A stretch of 38,412 nt of DNA from Planctomycetota bacterium (GCA_009920765.1 RFZJ01000035.1:1-38412), one strand, 5' to 3'. Positions 8,704-18,075 are shown, counted from the first letter of the stretch. Notes: generated from the sequence alone by a model not told the origin. Made by a program: numbers and translations.

Positions 8704-9537
8704 ATGCTAAGCAGCACCTTCTGTCATATTCCGGGGGTCAGTGAAAAAACCGAACAAGCCCTCTGGTCTTCAGGGGTCCACTCCTGGGGTTGCACGCTTC
8801 CCCCAGCAGGCATAAAACTGAAGCGCACCACCCGCGATTCTTGGAGCCGACATATTCAGGAATCACTTACCCATCAAGAAAACCTCACCCCAAAATACTT
8901 TGCAGACAAATTACCGGGCAAAGAACTTTGGCGACTCTACCACGATTTTCAACAAGTTGCCGCCTTCCTCGACATCGAAACCACCGGACTATTCGGTGGC
9001 GATATCACCACCATCGCCCTTTACGATGGCGTTTCCATAAAACATTATGTAAACGGCGTAAACTTGCATGAATTCCCAAACGATATTCTTAACTACCGAC
9101 TTCTCATAACCTACAATGGCAAATCCTTCGACATCCCGTTCATTGAAACATACTTCAGTATCCGCATACCCCAAGCCCATATCGATCTACGATACCCATT
9201 GAAAAGCATCGGCCTTCAAGGAGGTTTGAAAGGCTGCGAAAAACAATTGGGCATCAATCGTGATGAATTGAATGATGTGAATGGATACGATGCGGTATTG
9301 CTTTGGAACGAGTACAAAAAAAAGGGCGACAAAGCTGTTCTAGACACCCTGCTTGCATACAACATCCAAGATACGATCGTACTGCATACCCTTATGGTTC
9401 ACAGCCATAATGAAAAAATAAAAGCAACACCGTTCGCAAAAGCATACACACTGCGAAAACCCGTGCTTCCTGAAATTCCCTTTAAAGCAGACTTTAACAT
9501 CGTAAGAAGGGTTCGCAATGCATCCTACGGCTACTAG
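8704..9537 (+). CDS. YprB-like ribonuclease H-fold exonuclease domain protein
   Basis: 277 aa. The RNase H-like DEDD exonuclease core (PF13482/YprB type) spans about 85-235. It shows D-I-E-T-T-G at 90-95 (D90, E92), Y-N-G-K-S-F-D-I-P-F with D143, and Y-N-I-Q-D-T-I-V-L with D223, so all four acidic metal ligands are present. An N-terminal region of about 80 residues precedes the core. The start, S-x-x-F-x-H-I-P-G-V-S-E-K-T-E-Q-A-L-W, matches the start of other bacterial YprB-like proteins. No helicase or TPR domain is attached. Probably a cytoplasmic 3'-5' exonuclease; the substrate is unknown. It is transcribed alone, divergent from the lipoprotein gene, and ends at a shared bidirectional terminator. 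Confidence 0.87.
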   Translation: MLSSTFCHIPGVSEKTEQALWSSGVHSWGCTLPPAGIKLKRTTRDSWSRHIQESLTHQENLTPKYFADKLPGKELWRLYHDFQQVAAFLDIETTGLFGGDITTIALYDGVSIKHYVNGVNLHEFPNDILNYRLLITYNGKSFDIPFIETYFSIRIPQAHIDLRYPLKSIGLQGGLKGCEKQLGINRDELNDVNGYDAVLLWNEYKKKGDKAVLDTLLAYNIQDTIVLHTLMVHSHNEKIKATPFAKAYTLRKPVLPEIPFKADFNIVRRVRNASYGY

Positions 9538-9563
9538 CGAATATTCAGGCACAATCAGGCAAA

Positions 9564-9597
9564 AAAGGGGAGAAGCCAAACTTGGCCACTCCCCTTT
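9564..9597. terminator. Bidirectional terminator between convergent genes
   Basis: Arms AAAGGGGAG (9564-9572) and CTCCCCTTT (9589-9597) pair, with an inner GCCAA/TTGGC helix. An A-run on the left supplies the T-tract for the minus strand. It lies between the stops of the YprB-like gene (plus) and the oxidoreductase gene (minus). Confidence 0.75.
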
Positions 9598-9623
9598 GGT
9601 AATCACCCAGCCAACCTGGCAAA

Positions 9624-11060
9624 TTAAACTTTTTGAGGCACCACAAAACCATCACGGTAAGGCCGGGTAAGAAGTGCATTAGCCTCGGAATCAGTGGTGA
9701 ACTTTTCGCTTGCAGCATCAAAATCCAATTTGCGCCCAAGCTTGTAATTCATCCCATCGAGTTTAAGTCCGTTGTCCTTGGTAAGATGTTCCTCCATCCT
9801 GCCGAGTGTTTCGTAGGCATTTTTATCATCGCCAAAAGCCTTGGTTTTTTGAGAGAATGGGACATCTTTACCCAACCTGATGGAAAGGTTTGCAAGATGG
9901 CAGCAAGCACTGGAATAATGGCCTTCAAGAACTTCCGCATCGAGCGATTCGTGCTTACGGGAACGAACTGCAGCAATGAAATTTCCGAAGATACCACCAC
10001 CAACACCCCGCTTAGGAGCATCGATGGATACAAGAGGTTCGCCTTTGTCAGAGCCTTTTTTGAAGAACTTGCCTCCAGCAACAGTACCATTTTCGAAGTG
10101 AAGGATATTGCCTACTTTTTCACCCAAGAGGGGGTCGGTCTTTAAGCCGCGCACTTCAAAAACAAGCATGGTCTGTCCGAAATCGAGGAAGCTGATCTGC
10201 GTATTGGGAGTTTCACCTTGATCGGTGTAACCAAATCGGCCCCCGAGAGAAATAACAGATTTGGGAAGGGTGGCATTGGGGATGAGCCAGCGGGCAATAT
10301 CCATTTGGTGGACACCCTGGTTGCCTATATCACCGTTTCCAAAATCCCAGAACCAATGCCAGTTGTAATGGACAAAATTAGAATTAAAAGGGCGGGAGGA
10401 AGCGGGCCCAAGCCAGAGGTTGTAATCAACTTCGGCAGGGGTACTGGAGTTTTGTTTAATACCAATGGAGCCTCGGGGTTTGTAGCAAAGTGCGCGTGAG
10501 ACAAGCAATTTGCCATAGGTTCCAGCCTTGACAATCTCAGCAAGCCTGGCCCAACTATCATTGGATCTGCTTTGGGTACCATGTTGAACCATGCGCTTGT
10601 TTTTGCGGGCGATTTCAACAGCGATACGGCCTTCATGAACATTATGGCTCATGGGTTTTTCAACATAAACATCCTTGCCAGCCTGACAGGCCCAGATAGT
10701 CATGAGGCTATGCCAGTGGTTGGGGGTTGCAATGGAAACAGCATCAACATTTTTGTCAGCCAGGGCCTCGCGGATATCCTGGACCGTTTTGGGAGCCTTC
10801 CCTGTCTTACCTTCAACTTCCTTGATGCGTTTGGGAAATGTGCGCGTATCTGGATCAACAAGGTATGCGATCTCGACTCCTTTTTGCGAAACATATCCAC
10901 CAACATGAGCAGCGCCTCTGCCATTCAATCCTGCAATCGCAACACGAACGGTATCATTTGCACCAAGCACTTTGCCCGAGGATTTGGTACCCGCAATGGT
11001 AACGGTGGCTAGAGAAGCGAGAGCCGCCTTGCCAAACTGCCTACGATCCAATCTACTCAT
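9624..11060 (-). CDS. Tat-exported Gfo/Idh/MocA family oxidoreductase
   Basis: 478 aa from the ATG at 11060. GGAG lies 6 nt before this codon but directly abuts the alternative ATG at 11066, so the inner start is preferred. The N-terminus M-S-R-L-D-R-R-Q-F-G-K followed by a hydrophobic stretch is a Tat signal. The Rossmann fold starts with V-A-I-A-G-L-N-G-R-G at about 40-49, and the family E-K-P motif is at 134-136 (V-Y-V-E-K-P). The C-terminal half is the GFO_IDH_MocA C-terminal-type domain. Such proteins bind NAD(P) and act on sugars or inositols, but exported planctomycete members are mostly uncharacterised, so the substrate is unknown. The next genes upstream on the strand are the esterase and a second oxidoreductase of the same kind, suggesting one carbohydrate-processing cluster. 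Confidence 0.9.
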   Translation of the reverse strand: MSRLDRRQFGKAALASLATVTIAGTKSSGKVLGANDTVRVAIAGLNGRGAAHVGGYVSQKGVEIAYLVDPDTRTFPKRIKEVEGKTGKAPKTVQDIREALADKNVDAVSIATPNHWHSLMTIWACQAGKDVYVEKPMSHNVHEGRIAVEIARKNKRMVQHGTQSRSNDSWARLAEIVKAGTYGKLLVSRALCYKPRGSIGIKQNSSTPAEVDYNLWLGPASSRPFNSNFVHYNWHWFWDFGNGDIGNQGVHQMDIARWLIPNATLPKSVISLGGRFGYTDQGETPNTQISFLDFGQTMLVFEVRGLKTDPLLGEKVGNILHFENGTVAGGKFFKKGSDKGEPLVSIDAPKRGVGGGIFGNFIAAVRSRKHESLDAEVLEGHYSSACCHLANLSIRLGKDVPFSQKTKAFGDDKNAYETLGRMEEHLTKDNGLKLDGMNYKLGRKLDFDAASEKFTTDSEANALLTRPYRDGFVVPQKV

Positions 11061-11104
11061 GTTCATCTCCCAAAGGTAATAGTAATCAGCAGATTCACGG
11101 GTAA

Positions 11105-13108
11105 CTATTCAAACTTCCAGGCATCATTAAAGAAGCCTGCAACTTTGACTTTGCCGGGAAAACGGGCGTTAGGGGCAATGTTCAAATCGATCACCGCATA
11201 ATCAGGCAACTTGGCAATCTGCCTTGCGTTGTTCAAGTAATCATAATCCCTGAAGGTAAACCCACTGTTAAGCACGACATACCTGCCAGGGTTTTCTGGA
11301 TTGGGATGAATCATGATAAGTGCATGGTCAGCAGCATTGAACTTTTCCTTGTTCACCACCAGTTCAGAACCCCATTGCACGGGAAGCTTGGAAGCAATCT
11401 TTGCGATAAGCTTGTTGCTGCTGGCATCACCCCAAAGGATCAGATGATTTTTCTTGATATCTTCCTCGGTGACATCGGTGTCATTTTTAACACGGGCCTC
11501 GCCTCGGAACTGCTTGCGCCAATGGGCCAAGGAACGATCCATCTCGGCTTTCACCCAGGCCTGCACCTTGGGGTTCTTGGATTCGCCGGTTGGTCGAACC
11601 ACCAAAAAACTATCCATGAAAGCATCGTCAATGGGGCCTGATAAACCATGAACCTTGCGCTCGCCGGGGGCAGTTGGGGCAGTCACCAATTTCCAGCCGT
11701 TGTTTTCTTTACGAAAATGAGCAGCCCACGAGCGATCTGACCTGGGGGCTTCACACATGATTTCAACGCCATCGAGAATGACCTTGGCTTTTTGGGTGAC
11801 ATCCAGCGGGCATAATCCACTGGGCATATTCAGGGTAAGCCCCTCCACATTAGTGGTGCTGGCCTTGATTGTTTTGGAATCAACAATTTCGGCATCAACC
11901 AATGCTTTTTCCCAATGCTGTTTAAGAAGATCAACCTGCACCCAGAGCATCTGGTTATACCGCAGGGTGTAGGTGGAGAAACGAATCCGCTTTGGAATTG
12001 CGGTGCGCCCTTTTTCAACAATGGCATCAACACGATCGCTGATTTCCTTTTTCGAGGCGGGATGATAGCTATGCCCGGTTTTTGGCCCGATAATATGACG
12101 AAGCTCAATGCCTTCTTTTTTCAAATAGGTTTCCATGATATCGGCAGCCTGCTTTTGACTGTCAATTTCGCCGCTGTAGGCAACGACTGGAAGATTGGCA
12201 AGGTTGATGGCCCAATCGGTGCAATCATACCAATGAAGCAACTTCTTTTCCCAGGCATTGGGGGTGATGACTTCTTTCTGAAAGACCCTGAGAAATTCAG
12301 GGGTTTCAGAAAATCCAGCACCAGGAGCCGCTGCGGCCCATCTGCCAGGATAATGAACTGCAAACTGCCAGCATGCAGCACCACCCATCGAGAAACCACG
12401 GATCACAACCCTGTTGCGATCGATCGCATAATTGTTTTCAACATGGTTCATGGCTTCAATGCCATCAATTTCACCAGCAAATTTATTGGCACAGCAATAT
12501 CTGCCATAGAGTTGCAGCACCATGCCCCCCGCAGGAACAAATTGACCAGCGCTGCGCATTGCGCCTTCCAGAAAGTTCAGCTCGGAAAGTTTTTCACCTC
12601 TGCCATGGCACCAAAGATCCAGCCTGCGCTTACGGTCATTAGGGCCGGTATAATCAGCAGGGATTGAGATGCCGTAGGGTTGAACAGAATCATCAATCTT
12701 GGAACGATAACCACGAACGACCAAACCTGTTGCAGTAGTCCAAGGTGCCTTACCTTCAGCAAGAGACTTGGCACGATCCATGCCCAATTGCAGGTGTTTC
12801 TTAGCGATGGGGAATTCCTTGGCATCATAAAATTCATTGTGGGCAAGTGCATAGCGCACGCTGTTATGAAAGATTTCGACATCTGGAAGAAGGTCTGCGT
12901 GGGGTTTCCCTGCGAGTGATTTTTTGAGTGTGGCAATTTGTTTGCCCAGGTCATCAACCCCTTTTTGCAAATCAGCACGAACCTCGGCAGGCACCATGAT
13001 TCCCTCGGGGGGAACAGGTCGCACTTTTTCAGCAATGTTATCCTGCGGGCCATCCGCAAGAACAATGAGCACCGATGCGAAAAAAAGTGAAGCAGCTAGG
13101 ATTCTCAT
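11105..13108 (-). CDS. Secreted alpha/beta-hydrolase (PHB-depolymerase/prolyl-oligopeptidase-like esterase)
   Basis: 667 aa with a signal peptide (about 1-18). The hydrolase domain lies at about 145-360. It shows D-L-W-C-H-G-R-G-E, the nucleophile elbow V-I-R-G-F-S-M-G-G with Ser240, a likely acidic residue in S-G-E-I-D-S (about D316), and a catalytic histidine in T-G-H-S-Y-H-P (about H346). The 300-residue C-terminal part is a separate region of mixed strands, without a family I can name, and contains several Asp/Asn-rich stretches. It resembles esterases acting on plant or algal polymers, but the substrate is not evident. It sits 38 bp upstream of one Tat oxidoreductase gene and 81 bp downstream of another on the same strand, implying an operon-like cluster. 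The start lacks a strong ribosome-binding site. Confidence 0.82.
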   Translation of the reverse strand: MRILAASLFFASVLIVLADGPQDNIAEKVRPVPPEGIMVPAEVRADLQKGVDDLGKQIATLKKSLAGKPHADLLPDVEIFHNSVRYALAHNEFYDAKEFPIAKKHLQLGMDRAKSLAEGKAPWTTATGLVVRGYRSKIDDSVQPYGISIPADYTGPNDRKRRLDLWCHGRGEKLSELNFLEGAMRSAGQFVPAGGMVLQLYGRYCCANKFAGEIDGIEAMNHVENNYAIDRNRVVIRGFSMGGAACWQFAVHYPGRWAAAAPGAGFSETPEFLRVFQKEVITPNAWEKKLLHWYDCTDWAINLANLPVVAYSGEIDSQKQAADIMETYLKKEGIELRHIIGPKTGHSYHPASKKEISDRVDAIVEKGRTAIPKRIRFSTYTLRYNQMLWVQVDLLKQHWEKALVDAEIVDSKTIKASTTNVEGLTLNMPSGLCPLDVTQKAKVILDGVEIMCEAPRSDRSWAAHFRKENNGWKLVTAPTAPGERKVHGLSGPIDDAFMDSFLVVRPTGESKNPKVQAWVKAEMDRSLAHWRKQFRGEARVKNDTDVTEEDIKKNHLILWGDASSNKLIAKIASKLPVQWGSELVVNKEKFNAADHALIMIHPNPENPGRYVVLNSGFTFRDYDYLNNARQIAKLPDYAVIDLNIAPNARFPGKVKVAGFFNDAWKFE

Positions 13109-13135
13109 GGTAGCACTTTCGAAGGTGTGAAAGAA

Positions 13136-13159
13136 CCCACCCTGCTTTCACAGGGTGGG
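13136..13159 (-). terminator. Hairpin between oxidoreductase and esterase genes
   Basis: Perfect 9-bp arms (CCCACCCTG at 13136-13144, CAGGGTGGG at 13151-13159) with a 6-nt loop. On the minus strand it is followed by TTCTTTC, a weak T-tract. It could be a leaky terminator or an mRNA-processing/stability hairpin separating the two genes. Confidence 0.55.
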
Positions 13160-13189
13160 AAAAGGAATCAACAAAAAAATCAGACAATA

Positions 13190-14624
13190 CTAAAGCGAAT
13201 AACCCTTGCGATATTCGAAATGCAAGTGTTGATCCGCGGTAGAATCATTGGTGAACTTGAAACCTGGGCCATCCCATTCAAGCTTCTTGCCTGCCATCTT
13301 CATGCCAACATTGCCGAGCAAAATAGCTTCGGTAAGCATGCCAGCATAGTTGAAGTTGGACATTGCAATGGAAGGATCATTCTTGCGGATGGCTTCAACC
13401 CATTCAGACTTCATGCCACCATCGCCCTTGCCATTGCGGGGAAGAACCTGGTCAACCTTGGGCTTTTCCATGGCTGAACCATCGAGGTTATAGATTCTGA
13501 AAGAAGCACCATAATCGTTGGGGGAATAAATGATACCCTTATCACCAACGAGGATGGAACCGGAATTAACAAGCTTTTCTTCCTTGCCATCCTTGCCCTT
13601 GGCAAGAATTTTTGCCTGAAGTTCCTTGGGAGGATGAACCAGAACGCCATCAATTTTTCCCTCATACCAGTTGAGGGTAACAGGCGCCATGGTTTCGCGT
13701 GCAGGGAATTGCAAAGCAACCGTTGCCCAACCTGGGTAGGTTTCGACATTGGTCTTTTCGCAATTGGTAAGAACGGAAGATGGATAGCCAAGCTTGAGAG
13801 CCATGAAAGCCATGTTGGCTGTATGGCAAGCCATATCACCAAGGGCGCCGGTACCGAAATCCCACCAGCCACGCCAGGCAAAAGGATGATAACCAGGAGC
13901 ATAAGGGCGCATGGGGGAAGGCCCGATGAATTCATCCCAATGAACATGTTTGGGGATTTCATGGGTTCCGGTCGGGCGGGCAGTAACCTTGGGAGCCTGT
14001 GGCCAAATGGGCCTGTTGGTCCAGACATGAACTTCCTTAACTTGGCCGATAACGCCTGCACGGACAATTTCAACCGCTTCGCGGAGGCCGTTTTCAGCGG
14101 TACCTTGATTACCCATCTGGGTGCAGACCTTCTTTTCAACGGCAAGTTCACGAAGAACGCGGGCTTCTTTTACAGTATGGGTTAGAGGCTTTTGCACATA
14201 AACATGCTTGCCCATCCGCATCGCCATTGCAGCAGCAGGGGCATGGGTATGATCAGGGGTGCCAATAACCACAGCATCGATATCCTTGCCCATTTCTTCG
14301 AGCATTTTACGGAAATCGTTGTACTTCTTAGCCTTGGTGAATTTTTCACCCTTTTTGCCAAGGGTGTTGTCATCGATATCGCAGATACCAACGACTTCGC
14401 CAAGAGCGCCAGCCTGGTCGATATCACTGCCACCCTTACCACCCACGCCAATACCAGCAAAGCGAAGGCCTTCGAGTGCTGATTTTTTTTCTTGGGCAGG
14501 GGCAATACCGCCTGCCAGCCAAAAGCCAGCACCTGCAATGGAAGTTTGTTTAACAAAACTACGACGCAGCACCTGCAATGGAAGTTTGTTTAACAAAACT
14601 ACGACGATCTGGCCTTTTGCTCAT
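13190..14624 (-). CDS. Gfo/Idh/MocA family oxidoreductase, Tat signal disrupted by 40-bp tandem duplication
   Basis: The natural start is the ATG at 14624 with AGGAG 8 nt upstream. It reads M-S-K-R-P-D-R-R-S-F-V-K-Q-T-S-I-A-G-A and then hits TAG after 21 codons, because a 40-bp segment is present twice (14527-14606). Removing one copy gives an uninterrupted 464-aa protein with a normal Tat signal running into G-A-G-F-W-L-A-G-G. As sequenced, the remaining frame is open only from a TTG at 14596 with no ribosome-binding site, although it still contains R-R-S-F-V-K-Q. The body is intact: the Rossmann start F-A-G-I-G-V-G-G-K-G-G, D-H-T-H-A-P-A, and V-Y-V-Q-K-P (Q replaces the usual E of EKP). It is probably a recent mutation, a phase-variable state or an assembly error. 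The substrate is unknown. Confidence 0.82.
14527..14606. repeat. Perfect 40-bp tandem duplication (2.0 copies)
   Basis: The 40-bp unit at 14527-14566 is repeated without mismatch at 14567-14606; similarity stops at both flanks. The unit covers codons for the twin-arginine motif and the start of the hydrophobic stretch of the oxidoreductase signal peptide. Because 40 is not a multiple of three, the second copy shifts the frame. Confidence 0.95.
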
Positions 14625-14659
14625 TTTAATTGCTCCTAGAGATAAATAACAAAAACAGC

Positions 14660-14683
14660 ACCACCTCTAGTTTTAGAGGTGGT
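14660..14683 (-). terminator. Rho-independent terminator downstream of YdjM-like gene
   Basis: Perfect 9-bp arms (ACCACCTCT at 14660-14668, AGAGGTGGT at 14675-14683) with a 6-nt loop. On the minus strand it is followed by GCTGTTTTTGTT. It lies between the YdjM-like stop and the oxidoreductase start, so the oxidoreductase probably has its own promoter. Confidence 0.72.
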
Positions 14684-14714
14684 AAAAGGTTGATTCAGTA
14701 TCTAAAGAACCAGT

Positions 14715-15467
14715 CTAAAGCTGAGAGAAGGGTTGTGCAACAGGTTTTATGGTTTTTGTAAGAGGTTGCCCTTTCGGGGGCAGAATATGCAAGCCATCAG
14801 TATTTGGCTTTTTATCATTCTTTACCGCAAGGGCATGATGTTCAAAATCAACCCAGGCAAAGTAACTGACAGCAATGCACAAAGACCATGCAAACAAGTT
14901 GGGGAAAAGCGATGGGCCAAAGAACTTGACTGCGGTACCTGCAAACTGATTAAGCTCAACTTTTACACCATTAAAATCAACACTGCAAAGTTCATCCAAC
15001 ACCAAATGCGATAGGAATCCAACCATTGCACTTACACCCATGTAAATACGAAGCAGCATTGCATCGTGAGTGTAACAAAGGAAAACCAAACCGCCTGCTA
15101 TAACCATCGCAGGAATACTATGGAACATCCCCCTATGCACACTTAAATGCCTGAATATATTAGAAACCCCAAATCGTATAAAGACATAAAGAATCGCTAA
15201 AACAGCAAAAGTCTGATCCTCAGTCAACCCAAATCCAAGCATTCGCTTCAGCAACATCAATGGAACAACCACGGCGGAGAGATTGAACATTTCGCGTACT
15301 GGAACCCCGCTACTGCTGTCAAGGTCTGGAAGCAACCCACTAACTGCGGTAATGCCCGCAGCCATCAAGCTGGTTCCCCAATCAAGATTGAAATAAAAGG
15401 TGGCGAGCAAGCCGTTGGCTACTGCCAGCATGGAAGAAAACCTAAGATGTCCGCGATAACTTGCCAT
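14715..15467 (-). CDS. YdjM/LexA-binding-type inner membrane metal-dependent hydrolase
   Basis: 250 aa from the ATG at 15467, which has AGGAGGTG a few bases upstream. The in-frame start at 15509 would overlap the upstream prolyl oligopeptidase gene and lacks such a site. The features match the YdjM family (PF04307): a start of M-A-S-Y-R-G-H, L-L-P-D-L-D-S at about 48-54, H-R-G-M-F-H-S-I-P near 112, and H-L-V-L-D-E-L-C near 156, with four to five hydrophobic segments. The His/Asp motifs are those proposed to bind metal. Despite the family name no enzymatic reaction is firmly assigned. The C-terminal tail is polar. It lies 38 bp downstream of the prolyl oligopeptidase gene on the same strand and ends at a terminator. 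Confidence 0.85.
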   Translation of the reverse strand: MASYRGHLRFSSMLAVANGLLATFYFNLDWGTSLMAAGITAVSGLLPDLDSSSGVPVREMFNLSAVVVPLMLLKRMLGFGLTEDQTFAVLAILYVFIRFGVSNIFRHLSVHRGMFHSIPAMVIAGGLVFLCYTHDAMLLRIYMGVSAMVGFLSHLVLDELCSVDFNGVKVELNQFAGTAVKFFGPSLFPNLFAWSLCIAVSYFAWVDFEHHALAVKNDKKPNTDGLHILPPKGQPLTKTIKPVAQPFSQL

Positions 15468-15505
15468 AGTGCACCTCCTTGTGCCAATCGAATACCATGA
15501 ATGAA

Positions 15506-17644
15506 TCAATCAGGCTTCATGCCCAGATTTTTGTAAAGGAATCCCATCTGATCTGCGACTTCGTCAAGGATTTTAGCAGTAGGCTTACCCGCACCATGGC
15601 CGGCCTTTGTTTCAATCCGAATAAGCACCGGGTTTGGCCCCTTATTGCACTCTTGAAGCATTGCTGCAAATTTAAAGCTATGGCCAGGCACCACCCGGTC
15701 ATCCGTATCCGCAGTGGTAATCATGGTTGCAGGGTACTGGGTTCCCTTTTTAAGGTTATGGTAAGGCGAGTAGGCGTAAATAGCCTTAAATTCATCTGCA
15801 TTATCTGCAGAACCGTAATCATCCACCCAGAAGCGCCCAGCAGTGAACTTATGAAACCGAAGCATATCCATCACGCCTACCGCAGGCAGGCATGCACCAA
15901 ATAAATCAGGCCGCTGAGTCATGCAGGCACCCACCAACAATCCGCCATTACTACCACCCTGAATGGCCAATTTGGAACTCTGGGTGTATTTTTCATTGAT
16001 GAGCCATTGAGCCCCGGCAATAAAATCATCGAAGACATTTTGTTTAAGAAGCTTGGTTCCAGCTTTATGCCAGGCATCGCCATACTCGCCACCACCGCGA
16101 AGGTTTGCAACTGCGAAAACCCCGCCCATTTCCAACCAGGCTATTCTGCTGACAGAAAACGAGGGCGTAAGCGAAATGTTAAAACCACCATAACCGTACA
16201 ACAGAACCGGGTTGTTACCATCTTTCTTCAACCCCTTGCGATAGGTAAGAAACATAGGCACCTTGGTGCCATCCTTGCTTGGATAAAAGACCTGCTCAAC
16301 CTGATAATCATCCGGATTGAACTTAACTTTTGCCGTACGATAAACTTCGCTGGTGCCTTTTTTCAAATCATAGCGATAAATGGAAGGTGGAGTTGCAAAG
16401 CTGGAGAAAGAGTAAAAGGTTTCGCTGGCGTTTTGCCTGCCCCCAAAACCCCCTGCAGTTCCAATACCAGGTAACGGAAATTCAGAAGATGTTTTCCCAT
16501 CGATGGAAAAAAGCCTTACCAAAGTGCGGGCATCCTTCAAATAGCTGGCAATAAATTGTTTTCCAAAAAGACTGGCCCCTTGCAGTGCTTCTTTTGTCTC
16601 TGGGATGATTTCCACCCAGTTTGCTGGTTCAGGCTTTTCAAGGCTTATTGCAACAACCCGGTGCAATGCGGCTTTATAATTCGTCTTGAAATAAAGGGTG
16701 CTGCCCTCATTACCAACCAAGGAATATTCGTTGTCGAAATTATCGATAAGGTCCACGGGCTGCGAATCTTTTTTAGCCAGATCAAAATAAGTAACCCGAT
16801 AATTATGATCCGTACCCTTCCAGGTGGTGATGAGCAGGTATCTGCCATCTTCCGTGACTTCAGTTTGAAAACCCCATTCAGGGTGATCAGGACGCTTGTA
16901 AATTAGTTTGTCTTCTGATTGGGCAGCCCCAACTTTGTGGAAATAAACCTTCTGATTAAGATTGAGCCCTTGGAATTTAGTGCCCGCAGCCGGTTCATCA
17001 AACCTGCTGTAGTAAATACCCTTGGCATCGGGTGTCCAGGCAGGGCTTGCAAATTTAACCCAACGAAGCTCATCCGCAAGCTGTGCCCCGGTATCAACAT
17101 TCAAAATGCGCCAAACATGCCAGTCAGAACCTGCTTCTGCGATCCCGTATGCGAGAAGCTTCCCATCTTCACTGGGAATCCATGAGGAAAGAGCAACAGT
17201 GCCATCTTTCGCCATGGTGTTGGGATCAAGGAGGATGCGAGGTTTACCATCGGGTCCATCCTGCACCAAAAGAACCGCTTGGTTTTGCAAGCCATCGTTA
17301 CGGGTGAAGAAATACCTGCCTTCACGAACAACCGGGGTGGAGAATTTTTCGTAATCCCAAAGCTCAGAAAGACGCTTGCGAATTTTCACACGTTCGGGGA
17401 TTTCTGAAAGATATGCGTTGGTTACAAGATTTTCCGCTTCAACCCAATCTTTTACTTCAGAAGAATTTCGAACATCATTTTCCAACCAGCGGTAAGGGTC
17501 CGCAACTTTAGTCCCATGAAAAACATCGACCTGTTCGATTTTTTTAGTACTTGGATATTTCAATGGAAGACCCTGAGCATTAAGTGATTGGCTACTGAAA
17601 AAGCAACTAATGATTCCTAGAAGATACAATGATTGATAGTTCAT
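15506..17644 (-). CDS. Prolyl oligopeptidase (S9A family), secreted
   Basis: 712 aa, the usual length for exported S9A enzymes. A signal peptide covers about 1-23 (ending N-A-Q-G). Then comes Y-P-x-T-K-K-x-E-Q-V-D-V-F-H-G-T-K-V-A-D-P-Y-R-W-L-E, the N-terminal signature of the family, followed by the seven-bladed beta-propeller and a C-terminal alpha/beta-hydrolase domain. The catalytic triad is visible: Ser565 in G-G-S-N-G-G, Asp in A-D-T-D-D-R-V-V-P (about 648), and His683 in A-G-H-G-A-G-K. It hydrolyses short peptides after proline, presumably in the periplasm or outside the cell. The start has no clear ribosome-binding site but gives a good signal peptide. It is the first gene of a unit with the YdjM-like gene. 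Confidence 0.93.
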   Translation of the reverse strand: MNYQSLYLLGIISCFFSSQSLNAQGLPLKYPSTKKIEQVDVFHGTKVADPYRWLENDVRNSSEVKDWVEAENLVTNAYLSEIPERVKIRKRLSELWDYEKFSTPVVREGRYFFTRNDGLQNQAVLLVQDGPDGKPRILLDPNTMAKDGTVALSSWIPSEDGKLLAYGIAEAGSDWHVWRILNVDTGAQLADELRWVKFASPAWTPDAKGIYYSRFDEPAAGTKFQGLNLNQKVYFHKVGAAQSEDKLIYKRPDHPEWGFQTEVTEDGRYLLITTWKGTDHNYRVTYFDLAKKDSQPVDLIDNFDNEYSLVGNEGSTLYFKTNYKAALHRVVAISLEKPEPANWVEIIPETKEALQGASLFGKQFIASYLKDARTLVRLFSIDGKTSSEFPLPGIGTAGGFGGRQNASETFYSFSSFATPPSIYRYDLKKGTSEVYRTAKVKFNPDDYQVEQVFYPSKDGTKVPMFLTYRKGLKKDGNNPVLLYGYGGFNISLTPSFSVSRIAWLEMGGVFAVANLRGGGEYGDAWHKAGTKLLKQNVFDDFIAGAQWLINEKYTQSSKLAIQGGSNGGLLVGACMTQRPDLFGACLPAVGVMDMLRFHKFTAGRFWVDDYGSADNADEFKAIYAYSPYHNLKKGTQYPATMITTADTDDRVVPGHSFKFAAMLQECNKGPNPVLIRIETKAGHGAGKPTAKILDEVADQMGFLYKNLGMKPD

Positions 17645-17781
17645 GTTGGTACACCAAAAAGCAATAAAGCCAACCTGAAAAAAGATTGTCTTTGAATGTA
17701 ATAAGTCTTTAAGAGCATGATTCTAAAATCACCCGGAATGAACTGTTAAACTAAAACAGCTTCAAATTTATTAAAAATTAC

Positions 17782-18030
17782 TTAGTTTTCGGGTGCGGGT
17801 GCAGGTGCTGGTGCTGGCGCTGGTGCTGGGGCACCATCTTTTGCAAGTTTACCTGGCCTTGCAATCACTTTATCAACTGAATCGGGCGGGCCGTTGGGGG
17901 TGGTCAATCTCATGTAATCCCAAAAAAGAAAACCACCACCTATGAGTTGGGCAAGCAATGATAAAATCAAAATCCCTGTATATGCATCACTGCGTGTGCC
18001 CGATGATGTGGTCTTTGCCTTGGCTGCCAT
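17782..18030 (-). CDS. Small single-pass membrane protein with Ala-Pro tail
   Basis: 82 aa, with AAGGAGG 10 nt before the ATG at 18030. A short Lys/Thr-rich N-terminus (M-A-A-K-A-K-T-T-S-S-G) leads into one transmembrane helix at about 19-40 (Y-T-G-I-L-I-L-S-L-L-A-Q-L-I-G-G-G-F-L). A linker then ends in an (Ala-Pro)7-like tail encoded by a GGTGC-type simple repeat at 17791-17835. The family is not recognised. Ala-Pro tails are extended and often act as wall- or periplasm-spanning spacers (inference). It is the last gene of the four-gene membrane/coiled-coil cluster, 45 bp after the preceding gene. The repeat could vary in length between strains. Confidence 0.72.
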   Translation of the reverse strand: MAAKAKTTSSGTRSDAYTGILILSLLAQLIGGGFLFWDYMRLTTPNGPPDSVDKVIARPGKLAKDGAPAPAPAPAPAPAPEN

Positions 18031-18075
18031 GATTGGTTGCCCTCCTTGATAAACTTCTTGAATTAGCTTTTAAAA

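Noticed and set aside
14596..14596. TTG as the genuine start of the second oxidoreductase
   Set aside because: It lies inside the duplicated 40-bp unit, has no ribosome-binding site, and would give a leader unlike the family; the ATG at 14624 has a strong site and a perfect Tat start.
17791..17835. GGTGC-type repeat considered as a possible tandem repeat or CRISPR-like element
   Set aside because: It is simply the coding sequence for an Ala-Pro tail; the units are too short and variable, with no spacers.
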